From contig NZ_NPBF01000025.1 in the NCBI RefSeq assembly GCF_002272135.1, forward strand, positions 186,001 to 250,000: 64,000 nucleotides of DNA, read 5' to 3'. The stretch's first letter is position 1. Each line of letters begins with the position of its first letter. Positions 10,987 to 22,518 of the stretch are shown piece by piece. This DNA comes from Virgibacillus sp. 7505. GTDB lineage: Bacteria; Bacillota; Bacilli; Bacillales; Amphibacillaceae. The translations under genes were made by a program, and so were the position numbers. The notes beneath the pieces were generated by a model, which did no database searches, was not told the DNA's origin, and was given only the letters and a program-made list of their open reading frames with translations.

Positions 10987-12240
10987 GTGAGAGTTCTGGT
11001 TATAGGCAGCGGCGGCCGCGAGCATAGTATCGTCGCTAAGCTAGCTTCAAGTACTGAGGTAACGGCATTATACGCAGCACCAGGTAATGGCGGTATAGCC
11101 GACTTGGCCACTTGTGTGCCGATTGATGTAACAGCTGTGGAAGACCTGGTCCATTTTGCTAAGGAAGAACAAATCGACTGGACATTTGTCGGCCCGGAAA
11201 TTCCGTTGCTTGCTGGTGTCGTCAACGCTTTCCAACAGGAAGGCTTGAATGTATTCGGACCAACAAAGGAAGCTGCTTTGATCGAAGGAAGCAAGGATTA
11301 CGCTAAAAGCTTTATGCGTGTACATGCTATCCCTACTGCAGCCAGTGAGACTTTCTCTGATGCAGATAAAGCAAAAGCATATATTGCGAAAAAAGGTGCA
11401 CCGATCGTTGTGAAAGCAGATGGGCTTGCTGCTGGTAAAGGTGTCGTAGTTGCCCAGACAGTTGAGCAAGCGCAGGAAGCTGTAGAAAGCATGCTGGTCG
11501 ACAACCAGTTCGGCCAAGCGGGCAGCCTTGTTATTATCGAGGATTTCCTTGATGGCAAGGAATTTTCTCTAATGGCTTTCGTCAATGGGGAAAATGTTTA
11601 TCCGCTTGTGCCTGCTCGTGACCATAAGCGCGTTTACGATAATGACCAGGGCCCGAATACAGGCGGTATGGGTGCATATGCACCAATTCCTGATTTACGG
11701 CAGACAGTGATTGATGAAGCAATCGAACGTATTCTGAAGCCTGCTGCTGCTGGACTTGTGAAAGAAGACCGTTCTTTTACAGGTGTTTTGTACGCCGGTC
11801 TTATCGAAACAACAGACGGACCAAAAGTGATTGAATTCAATGCCCGTTTCGGAGACCCTGAAACACAGGTCATCCTCCCGCTATTGGAGAATGATTTGCT
11901 GCAGGTCATGCAGGATGTAACAGCTGGCGAAGATCCTAAGCTGACGTGGAAGGATGCTTACGCTACCGGAACGGTCATCGCTGCAAGCGGCTACCCAGGA
12001 AGCTATGACAAGCAGCTTCCAATTCCTGACTTAACAGAGCTGCCGCAGGACGTTTACTGTATCCACGCCGGTACGGAAAAAACGGCAGACGGTTATCTTT
12101 CCAACGGAGGCCGCATCTTGTTCATCGGCTCTGTACACCATAATCGCACGGATGCGGTGGAAAGTGTCAAAACAGGACTTGAAATTTTTAAAGATAATCC
12201 GAATTTCCACTATCGGACTGATATTGGATTCGGGAAATAA
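10987..12240 (+). CDS. purD: Phosphoribosylamine-glycine ligase (GAR synthetase)
   Basis: 417 residues. ATP-grasp enzyme that joins phosphoribosylamine and glycine. The start MRVLVIGSGGREHSI is diagnostic, and later KADGLAAGKGV and VIEFNARFGDPETQ give the ATP and metal sites. I use the GTG at 10987 because AGGGGGAG at 10974-10981 lies 5 bases upstream and because it places the family's first strand at residue 2. A TTG at 10969 is open but has no ribosome site. It is the last gene of the operon and is followed by a terminator. Confidence 0.95.
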   Translation: MRVLVIGSGGREHSIVAKLASSTEVTALYAAPGNGGIADLATCVPIDVTAVEDLVHFAKEEQIDWTFVGPEIPLLAGVVNAFQQEGLNVFGPTKEAALIEGSKDYAKSFMRVHAIPTAASETFSDADKAKAYIAKKGAPIVVKADGLAAGKGVVVAQTVEQAQEAVESMLVDNQFGQAGSLVIIEDFLDGKEFSLMAFVNGENVYPLVPARDHKRVYDNDQGPNTGGMGAYAPIPDLRQTVIDEAIERILKPAAAGLVKEDRSFTGVLYAGLIETTDGPKVIEFNARFGDPETQVILPLLENDLLQVMQDVTAGEDPKLTWKDAYATGTVIAASGYPGSYDKQLPIPDLTELPQDVYCIHAGTEKTADGYLSNGGRILFIGSVHHNRTDAVESVKTGLEIFKDNPNFHYRTDIGFGK

Positions 12241-12245
12241 AGGAA

Positions 12246-12282
12246 AGAAGAACTGGTATACGGGCCAGTTCTTCTTTTTTAT
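12246..12282 (+). terminator. Rho-independent terminator of the pur operon
   Basis: A 10-bp stem (GAAGAACTGG at 12247-12256 with CCAGTTCTTC at 12265-12274) and an 8-base loop are followed by a T-run. It lies 6 bases after the purD stop and also reads reasonably on the other strand, where it would close the DUF2892 gene. Confidence 0.85.
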
Positions 12283-12545
12283 TCTCCTTGGGAATCCTTT
12301 TCTTTCCCCTGGGAATCTTGCTCTTGATCTTGGGAATCCTGTTTATGCAAAAATTGATTGATGATGGTCATACTTGGGCAATAGCGTACGATTCCTTCCG
12401 CAATTTTCATTGCGCCTGCCAGCAAGGCTAAATGGGCGGATAACTTCCTCGGTCTTGTCACAAGAACAGCTGTTGCATATCCGACGATGCTGATTCCAGC
12501 AGTAATTCGGATCATCGCTTGTACTATCCCCATATTAGGTTTCAA
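12279..12545 (-). CDS. Small DUF2892-type membrane protein
   Basis: 88 residues, read from a TTG at 12545 preceded by GGAAGGGGGG with 6 bases of spacing. The N-terminal part, MKPNMGIVQAMIRITAG, and two hydrophobic stretches (about residues 12-30 and 39-55) with a short arginine/lysine-rich turn between them resemble DUF2892 proteins of the YgaP membrane-domain type; function unknown. The last 20 residues are a low-complexity Gln/Asp/Lys tail made by a repeated TGGGAATC-like DNA unit, so tail length may vary between strains. It is the only reverse gene between purD and camS. Confidence 0.72.
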   Translation of the reverse strand: MKPNMGIVQAMIRITAGISIVGYATAVLVTRPRKLSAHLALLAGAMKIAEGIVRYCPSMTIINQFLHKQDSQDQEQDSQGKEKDSQGE

Positions 12546-12708
12546 TTGTAGCCCCCCTTCCTTTTGTGGTCTTAGTTTCCCTGCTGCTTTCAGCGTTTAT
12601 GCTAGTATAAAATTCCAATGCACGTCGTATTACGCAAATCCGCTCAGATGATGTATGATAAAAGATAAGGTAAGAAGCACATCCGTGCGTATGGGGGAGG
12701 GAAGCTGC

Positions 12709-13011
12709 ATGCAGCTTGATAAGCTCCGTGGTGAGCATTTAGATGAATTATTTGAGGCGATTCTTTCATTAAAGGATATCGAGGAATGCTATCGCTTCTT
12801 CGACGACATTGCGACAATCAGCGAAATACAATCTCTTACACAGCGCCTTCAAGTGGCGAAGATGCTTCGTGCTGGAGCGACATATCATGCAATCGTCCAG
12901 GAAACGAGTGCATCGACAACGACGATCTCCCGCGTGAAACGCTGTCTTAATTATGGTAATGAGGGTTATAATACGGTACTTGAGCGTCTGGAAGAAAAAA
13001 CAGAAGACTAA
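12709..13011 (+). CDS. yerC: YerC/YecD family TrpR-related regulator
   Basis: 100 residues, close to B. subtilis YerC. The sequence MQLDKLRGEHLDELFEAI, LSLKDIEECYRFFDD and the C-terminal helix-turn-helix TSASTTTISRVKRCLNYG are characteristic of this family, which shares the DNA-binding fold of the tryptophan repressor. Its regulon is not established. GGGGGAGG at 12693-12700 supports the ATG at 12709; the longer open frame upstream has no homology. Its position after purD and before pcrB is the B. subtilis order. A possible minus-10 TATGAT lies at 12655-12660, weakly supported. Confidence 0.9.
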   Translation: MQLDKLRGEHLDELFEAILSLKDIEECYRFFDDIATISEIQSLTQRLQVAKMLRAGATYHAIVQETSASTTTISRVKRCLNYGNEGYNTVLERLEEKTED

Positions 13012-13025
13012 GGAGCTGACATTGG

Positions 13026-14018
13026 ATGGTACGCTTTGGTGTTGTCGGAACGAACTGGATTACAGAAATTTTTCTGGAAGCAGCTAAAAAGGTCGAAAAC
13101 TTCGAGTTGACGGCCGTCTACTCACGTAAGCTAGAAAAGGCGGAGGAATTCGCTAGTAAGCACAAAGCAGTACATACGTTCACCGACATTGAAGGAATGG
13201 CGGCGAGCGGAGAAATCGATGCCGTTTATATTGCGAGTCCAAATGCTTTGCATGCGGGACAGTCGAAGATCTTCATGCAGCATGGTGTTCATGTTTTATG
13301 TGAAAAGCCGCTTGCTTCCAATACTGCGGAAGTGAATGATCTGATACAAACGGCAAAGCAGCACGATGTGTTGCTGATGGAAGCGATGAAATCGACGTTT
13401 CTGCCGAACTTCCATGCCGTTCAGCAGAATTTATCGAAAATCGGAACGGTACGCAGATATGTGGCACAGCTTTGTCAGTACTCATCCCGCTATGATGCTT
13501 ATCGACAAGGGACGATTCTGAATGCGTTCAATCCGGAACTTAGTAATGGAGCTACGATGGATATCGGGATCTATTGCTTGTATCCGCTTGTTGCACTGTT
13601 CGGTAAGCCGAAGGAAATCAAGGCGAGCGGAACTTTGCTTGAGTCCGGCGTGGATGGCCAAGCGACAATAACGCTGACGTATGATGGAATGGAGGCGGTT
13701 GTTTACTATTCGAAAATTACCAGCTCTACTTTACCATCTGAAATCCAAGGAGAAGATGCGACCATCAGGATCGACCATATCGGTCATTTTGAAAACGTTT
13801 CGATCCAATACCACGATAGCACAGAGGAAACCATCAGCGGTCCGCAGGATAACGACAATAACATGAGATATGAGATAGAGGAATTCGTGAACCTGATTCA
13901 ATCAGGAAAACGGGAATCAAGTATCAACACACATGAACTGGCGCTGGCTGTAGCGGAAATCATGGAGAAAGCGCGAAGTCAGTTTGGCTTGATTTTCCCG
14001 GCAGATCGGATTCAATGA
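13026..14018 (+). CDS. Gfo/Idh/MocA family NAD(P)-dependent oxidoreductase, YulF-like
   Basis: 330 residues. The N-terminal Rossmann domain starts MVRFGVVGTNWITEIF, and the family's Lys-Pro motif is present as HVLCEKPLASN near residue 95. The C-terminal alpha/beta domain follows. The overall pattern resembles B. subtilis YulF, a dehydrogenase linked to inositol or sugar-derivative use, but the substrate cannot be read from sequence. It follows yerC by 14 bases with AAGGAG before the ATG, so it is probably co-transcribed, and it is closed by a hairpin. In B. subtilis this gene is not at this position, so it appears to be an insertion in the yerC-pcrB interval. Confidence 0.85.
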   Translation: MVRFGVVGTNWITEIFLEAAKKVENFELTAVYSRKLEKAEEFASKHKAVHTFTDIEGMAASGEIDAVYIASPNALHAGQSKIFMQHGVHVLCEKPLASNTAEVNDLIQTAKQHDVLLMEAMKSTFLPNFHAVQQNLSKIGTVRRYVAQLCQYSSRYDAYRQGTILNAFNPELSNGATMDIGIYCLYPLVALFGKPKEIKASGTLLESGVDGQATITLTYDGMEAVVYYSKITSSTLPSEIQGEDATIRIDHIGHFENVSIQYHDSTEETISGPQDNDNNMRYEIEEFVNLIQSGKRESSINTHELALAVAEIMEKARSQFGLIFPADRIQ

Positions 14019-14023
14019 CAAAA

Positions 14024-14058
14024 GAAAGCCTGGCAATTGGTTGCCGGGCTTTCTTCGT
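14024..14058 (+). terminator. Hairpin terminator after the yulF-like gene
   Basis: Arms GAAAGCCTGGCAA (14024-14036) and TTGCCGGGCTTTC (14041-14053) pair with a TTGG loop, one wobble inside, and a short pyrimidine-rich tail. The tail is weaker than usual. Confidence 0.75.
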
Positions 14059-14113
14059 TCGTAAACTCTTCGTATTTCCTAGCCTTAACCACTAAATTAT
14101 CAAGTCGATTTTT

Positions 14114-14121
14114 GCTATAAT
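14114..14121 (+). promoter_or_regulatory. Probable extended minus-10 of the pcrB-pcrA-ligA-camS operon
   Basis: TATAAT at 14116-14121 lies about 36 bases before the pcrB start in an AT-rich gap after a terminator. No convincing minus-35 is seen at 17 bp, so this is a moderate call. Transcription from here would cover pcrB, pcrA, ligA and camS, which follow with gaps of 13-14 bases. Confidence 0.5.
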
Positions 14122-14156
14122 GGACGTTATGGAAGCAAGTAATGGAGGATATGCAC

Positions 14157-14846
14157 GTGTATAACATGAAAGAGTGGCAACATATATTCAAGCTTGATCC
14201 GGCTAAGGAAATCGGTGACGAAGATTTGGAGAAAATCTGTGAATCCGGTACGGACGCTATCATTGTCGGCGGTACAGATAATGTGACGCTTGATGGTGTA
14301 CTTGATTTGCTCGCGCGGATTCGCCGCCACACAGTTCCGGTGATTCTGGAGATCAGCACGATAGATGCGCTGACACCTGGTTACGATTTTTATTATGTGC
14401 CGATGGTGATGAACAGCAAGGATAAGCAATGGATCATGGGGCTGCATCATGAAGCAGTCAAGGCGTATCGGGATATGATGCACTGGGATGAAATCATGAT
14501 GGAAGGCTACTGTGTCATCAATCCGGAAGCGAAGGTTTTCACACATACCCAATGCGAGCTGCCAACCGAAGAAGACACCGTTGCTTATGCGTATATGGCG
14601 GAGCATATGTACAAGCTCCCGATATTTTATCTGGAAAACAGCGGAGCGTATGCAGATCCTGCACTTGTAAGCAAGGTGAAAAATCAGCTTTCCAATACGT
14701 TGCTATTCTATGGAGGCGGCATCGCTTCCCCGGAGCAGGCAGCAGAGATGAAGCAATATGCTGATGTGATTATTGTCGGAAACAGCGTGTATGATAATAT
14801 AAAGGCTGCCCTGAAGACAGTGGCAGCAGTAAAAGGGAAGAAATAA
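14157..14846 (+). CDS. pcrB: Heptaprenylglyceryl phosphate synthase PcrB
   Basis: 229 residues. A TIM-barrel prenyltransferase that in Bacillales joins heptaprenyl diphosphate to glycerol-1-phosphate. The start [15 protein letters not shown] lines up residue for residue with B. subtilis Pcr[22 protein letters not shown] and LFYGGGI near the end are the phosphate-binding and barrel motifs. I choose the GTG at 14157, 8 bases after AATGGAGG (14141-14148); the in-frame ATGs at 14142 and 14151 are too close to that site. The stop is 13 bases before pcrA. Confidence 0.93.
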   Translation: MYNMKEWQHIFKLDPAKEIGDEDLEKICESGTDAIIVGGTDNVTLDGVLDLLARIRRHTVPVILEISTIDALTPGYDFYYVPMVMNSKDKQWIMGLHHEAVKAYRDMMHWDEIMMEGYCVINPEAKVFTHTQCELPTEEDTVAYAYMAEHMYKLPIFYLENSGAYADPALVSKVKNQLSNTLLFYGGGIASPEQAAEMKQYADVIIVGNSVYDNIKAALKTVAAVKGKK

Positions 14847-14859
14847 AGGCGGTGCAAAC

Positions 14860-19100
<4,241 letters not shown>

Positions 19101-19113
19101 AGAGGAGAAACAC

Positions 19114-20313
19114 ATGAAGAAATTAGCAGGTGTTCTGTCTATAGGAGCACTCGTATTGCTGGTAAGCTGCGGGCCGTCTGGCGGCGGGGAAGAGGAAGTG
19201 AAGCAGGAAACGGCAGATGGCGGGGAAAAAACATCCGTCGTTTCCAGCTACAATTTCTCTGACGAAGAATACAAAGTATTGCTGCCTTATGAGAGCGGTA
19301 AATCAAAAGGTGTCGTCAACTATGAGACTAGCGCAGCTCGCGGCGTAATCATCAACCAGATTGCCAACCGTTTGGATATTGACGAAGTCGAAGAGGGGCT
19401 TCGCAACCATTCGAAGGATGTATTCAGTCCGGAAGATTACTATTTCCGTGAAGGTCAAATGCTCGATAGTGATACACTTTACAGCTGGATCGGCCGTTAT
19501 GCCAAGGCACAGGACAAGACCGATGATGAAAAAGCCAAGGAGCTTGGCCTTAATCCGGAATTGAACGAAGATAAAGCATCGGAAAAGGATTTCCGTGATA
19601 ATCCGAAGTATCTATCGCATATCCTGGAGCAGGATTATATGGTCGAGGATGATAACGGGGATATCAAGCTGGGCGGAGTCTCCATCGCTCTTGCGATGAA
19701 GTCGGAATACCAGTTTACGACTGGTGGCAAAGGTCCTTACCGGGAGGATATCCCGCAGGATGAAATGCTTGCGCAAGCGAATGAAATGGCCAAGAAGATT
19801 GTCGAAAGAATGCGCGGTATCGACGGCTTAAGCGAAGTTCCAATTCATATCGCGGTGTATCGGGAAGCCAAGAAGGAATCTGTCGTGCCAGGTAACTTCG
19901 TTGCTGAAACGACTGTAGATAAAGGCAGCAGCTCGGTCGGGGATTGGGATAAGATCGACGAAAAGAACGTCTTATTCCCTTCTGATGATGCACAGGAGAA
20001 TTTCCCTGATGAAAGTCAATATATTTCCGCTTTCACTACGAAGGTGGCAAGCTTCTTCCCGAACTACACAGGAATGGTTGGCAGAGGATTCTACCAAAAT
20101 GACGAGCTTAAGAAGCTGACGATCGATATTCCGATTCAATTTGAAGGGAACGCTGAAGTCGTTGCATTCACGCAGTATGCGTACAGCCAGATCATGGATA
20201 TCTTCCCGAACTATTATGACCTGGAAATCAACATCACCTCGAATGATCAAACGGAAGCAATCATCACGAGGGAGCACGATACGAAAGAACCTGAAGTTTA
20301 CATCCTTAATTAA
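19114..20313 (+). CDS. camS: CamS family sex-pheromone-type lipoprotein (YerH)
   Basis: 399 residues. A signal peptide ends in the lipobox LVSC with the lipidated Cys at residue 19, followed by a Gly/Glu-rich linker and the CamS domain. In Staphylococcus and Enterococcus the cleaved signal peptide of CamS family members yields a plasmid sex pheromone; in Bacillus the role is not known. The position after pcrA-ligA is conserved in Bacillales. GAGAGGAG precedes the ATG and the ligA stop is 13 bases away. No clear terminator directly follows; the next structure is the inverted repeat at 20430. Confidence 0.9.
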   Translation: MKKLAGVLSIGALVLLVSCGPSGGGEEEVKQETADGGEKTSVVSSYNFSDEEYKVLLPYESGKSKGVVNYETSAARGVIINQIANRLDIDEVEEGLRNHSKDVFSPEDYYFREGQMLDSDTLYSWIGRYAKAQDKTDDEKAKELGLNPELNEDKASEKDFRDNPKYLSHILEQDYMVEDDNGDIKLGGVSIALAMKSEYQFTTGGKGPYREDIPQDEMLAQANEMAKKIVERMRGIDGLSEVPIHIAVYREAKKESVVPGNFVAETTVDKGSSSVGDWDKIDEKNVLFPSDDAQENFPDESQYISAFTTKVASFFPNYTGMVGRGFYQNDELKKLTIDIPIQFEGNAEVVAFTQYAYSQIMDIFPNYYDLEINITSNDQTEAIITREHDTKEPEVYILN

Positions 20314-20429
20314 AGCAGCCATAACAGAAGAGACAAAACAATACATTTTTAGACAAGACTAGGAAAGTATCACCAGGAAATAGGTATAGAAGCACATGCT
20401 TCAATCCCTACTTTCCCAATATACTTAAA

Positions 20430-20469
20430 GCTGGGATGTGTTAGAATGAAAACAGGAACACATCCCAGC
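20430..20469 (+). promoter_or_regulatory. Perfect 13-bp inverted repeat overlapping a possible extended minus-10
   Basis: GCTGGGATGTGTT (20430-20442) is repeated inverted as AACACATCCCAGC (20457-20469) with a 14-base spacer. No T-run follows, so it does not look like a simple terminator. TGTTAGAAT in the left arm and spacer fits an extended minus-10 (TGnTAGAAT). It lies 63 bases before the receptor gene. It could be an operator for that receptor or the processed end of the camS transcript. Confidence 0.5.
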
Positions 20470-20531
20470 AATGGTCTTGGGCACAAGCTCTTACGCGGAA
20501 AGAAATAAACATGTTTCGAGGTGTAGCCCAC

Positions 20532-21793
20532 ATGGAAATAGGCCCTTTAATTAAACTACATAGAATCAAGCAAAACATGACGCAAGAAGACCTAGCAGCG
20601 GGCATTGTTTCGGAATCCTACCTGTCCAAAATCGAAAACCAGAAAACTGACGCCAGTCCAGAAGTCATTACGTTGTTATGCGAAAGACTCGGAATCCAGC
20701 TTAACGCAGAGAACGAGGATATGATCAAGGAAAAGGCTGAGGAATGGTACGGCATGCTGTATGAAGTGCACAATGCCGACGAACGAAGACAGCGGTTCGA
20801 GGAACTTGAAACACTGTTCAAAGCGAATAATTCCGACCATGAGATGTTGTTCGAAATACAGAAGATTAGGTTTTTTTGGTGGAAGGCAGAGTACAGGAAG
20901 CGAAGGAGCAGATTGAACGTTTAGAACAAGTTCAGAACTCTTTTGATGCACGTCAAGCTTTTTATTGGAATAAATTTGTTGGGAATTATTACCATATGGA
21001 GTTATCCGAATTTCCTAAAGCACTCAATTTATACCAGGAAGCTGAGTCTATTATGGAAACATTAGATCTTCTCGATGATGAAAAGGCAGATCTCTTATAT
21101 GTAATAAGTATCCTACACAGTAAGTTGGTTAATGATCTTAGTGCTTTAGAATATGCTAACAAAGCGTTAGCTATTTTTAGAAATAGCTATAAATTTGTAC
21201 GTTGTGCACAGTGTCATATAATACTAGGTATTGCTTATAGAAGACTTCATATGCTTGAAGAGGCAATTAAGCAGTATAATCTAGCAAAACATCTAGGCGA
21301 AATTACAGAATCTCATGACGTTATTCAACTGACTAACCATAACTTGGGTTATTTACATTCAAGGGGCGGAAATTCAGATGAGGCAATTAAGTATTTCAAG
21401 ATAGCATTTGATATCGAGGATGCCCATAGCAGTTACAAATTAACGACCGTTATGGCTTTAATCAGGGAATACATTTTGACTAGAGACTATTTCAACGCGA
21501 AGGATTATATAAATCAAGCTGAAGTCATATTGCAAAAACAAAAAGTAATTCCAAGTCAGATATTAATAGAGTTGGATGTATTCAAAGCAATAGTTGAGAA
21601 ACGATTCGATGATTATGAACAGCTCATGACTAATAAATTGATACCTTACTTACAAGAGCAACAAGAAAGTGTTCACCTTATAACATATTCGAGTATGATA
21701 GCTGCACACTTCGAAGAGATAAAAAAATATAAAAATGCAGCATATTATTATAAATTGGCAAGCAAATCTTATGATGATTTATTAAAAATCTAG
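20532..21793 (+). pseudogene. RNPP-family (PlcR/NprR-like) peptide-responsive regulator, frameshifted at T7
   Basis: The first frame, from ATG 20532 (AGGTG 8 bases upstream), encodes an Xre-type helix-turn-helix: IGPLIKLHRIKQNMTQEDLA, then SESYLSKIENQ and LLCERLGIQL. It ends at 20922-20924 in the wrong frame. From the T7 run at 20871-20877 the minus-1 frame continues with no stop to 21793 and encodes tetratricopeptide-like helices (LGIAYRRLHMLEEAIKQYNLA, LGYLHSRGGNSDEAIKYFKIA). One extra T would give a single protein of about 420 residues, the length of NprR. This domain order, with a secreted peptide gene 12 bases downstream, is that of the Rap/NprR/PlcR/PrgX receptors. Function may be lost, restored by slippage, or the indel may be an assembly error. 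Confidence 0.8.
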
Positions 21794-21805
21794 GAGGTTT
21801 TAATT

Positions 21806-21940
21806 ATGAAAAAGTTTTTGCTTACTGCGGCGGTTCTATTGACTTTAGGTGCTAGTGTTGTCTTGGCTGAATCTTATCAAGAAGATAGTGCATTTGATAG
21901 TCAACCACGCGCTTACACAATCATAAATCTACCATTCTAA
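21806..21940 (+). CDS. Secreted signalling-peptide precursor, PapR/NprX-like
   Basis: 44 codons with an excellent ribosome site (AGGAGG at 21792-21797, 8 bases before the ATG). The product has a Lys-Lys N-terminus, a hydrophobic core (FLLTAAVLLTLGASVVLA) with a likely signal peptidase site after VLA, a short acidic linker, and the C-terminus RAYTIINLPF. The PapR pro-peptide of Bacillus cereus has 48 residues and ends in LPFEF, so both layout and the LPF end are similar. I infer that the C-terminal 5-8 residues are the mature signal, re-imported and bound by the upstream receptor. It is too short for default gene callers and may be missing from standard annotation. Confidence 0.82.
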   Translation: MKKFLLTAAVLLTLGASVVLAESYQEDSAFDSQPRAYTIINLPF

Positions 21941-21967
21941 AAATGCAGCTAAATCTGCATTTTTTTC
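21941..21967 (+). terminator. Terminator of the receptor-peptide operon
   Basis: AAATGCAG (21941-21948) pairs with CTGCATTT (21955-21962) around a 6-base loop, then a T-run. It begins right after the peptide stop codon. Confidence 0.88.
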
Positions 21968-22004
21968 TTTTTGTAAGAAGGAGTTTCCAATCCTTCGCCG
22001 AATA

Positions 22005-22019
22005 AGTACATCATGTACT
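22005..22019. repeat. 15-base palindrome AGTACAT-C-ATGTACT
   Basis: Perfect 7+1+7 inverted repeat between two terminators, in a stretch without genes (21968-22045). Role unknown; it could be a protein-binding site or a scar of the cassette boundary. Confidence 0.45.
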
Positions 22020-22045
22020 ATTTCCCTTAAGTAAGACCCTCAATC

Positions 22046-22085
22046 GCCCGCTTTATTTTCGGATAAGGCGGGCTTTTTCTTTTTC
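22046..22085 (+). terminator. Terminator-like hairpin upstream of gatC
   Basis: GCCCGCTTTAT (22046-22056) pairs with ATAAGGCGGGC (22063-22073), one wobble, followed by TTTTTCTTTTTC. No gene ends directly before it, so it may be the original camS terminator left behind after an insertion. That origin is inference. Confidence 0.8.
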
Positions 22086-22216
22086 TTGTGCTTGACTTCG
22101 TTTGGCGGTCAAAACGTGCTAAAATAGTTATATGTTATAGTCTGGTTGCTTTACGGCAGCTCCTTTTGCTATGATCATTTTTATATACATGTAAGGTGAA
22201 TTCCGGAGGTGACAGT

Positions 22217-22507
22217 ATGTCAGAGATTACGAAAGAACAGGTGTTGCATGTAGCGCATTTGGCGCGTCTTGCAATTACTGATGAAGAAGCAGAAAAAATG
22301 ACGAAGGAACTTGATGCGATTATCGGGTATGCCGAGCTTTTGAATGAGCTTGATACAGATAACGTGGAGCCTACGACGCACGTGCTTGATTTGAAGAACG
22401 TTATGCGTGAGGATGAACCGCGCAAGTGGATCGACCGGGAGGATGCATTGAAAAATGCACCGGATCAGAAAAATGGCCAGTTCCGTGTGCCGTCGATTTT
22501 GGACTGA
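22217..22507 (+). CDS. gatC: Aspartyl/glutamyl-tRNA amidotransferase subunit C
   Basis: 96 residues. GatC holds the GatA-GatB complex together. [20 protein letters not shown] and a C-terminal FRVPSIL are family hallmarks. GGAGGTG at 22205-22211 supports the ATG at 22217. The transamidosome converts Glu-tRNA(Gln), and often Asp-tRNA(Asn), to the amidated forms, replacing glutaminyl-tRNA synthetase in Bacilli. gatA follows after 11 bases. Confidence 0.95.
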   Translation: MSEITKEQVLHVAHLARLAITDEEAEKMTKELDAIIGYAELLNELDTDNVEPTTHVLDLKNVMREDEPRKWIDREDALKNAPDQKNGQFRVPSILD

Positions 22508-22518
22508 GGAGGAAGATT

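Noticed and set aside
19114-20313. Functional plasmid sex pheromone from the CamS signal peptide
   Set aside because: The family link is known, but nothing here shows that a peptide is released or sensed.
22090-22135. Sigma-A promoter TTGACT...TAAAAT before gatC
   Set aside because: The spacing between the boxes is 22 bases, too long for a normal promoter, and no better pair was found.
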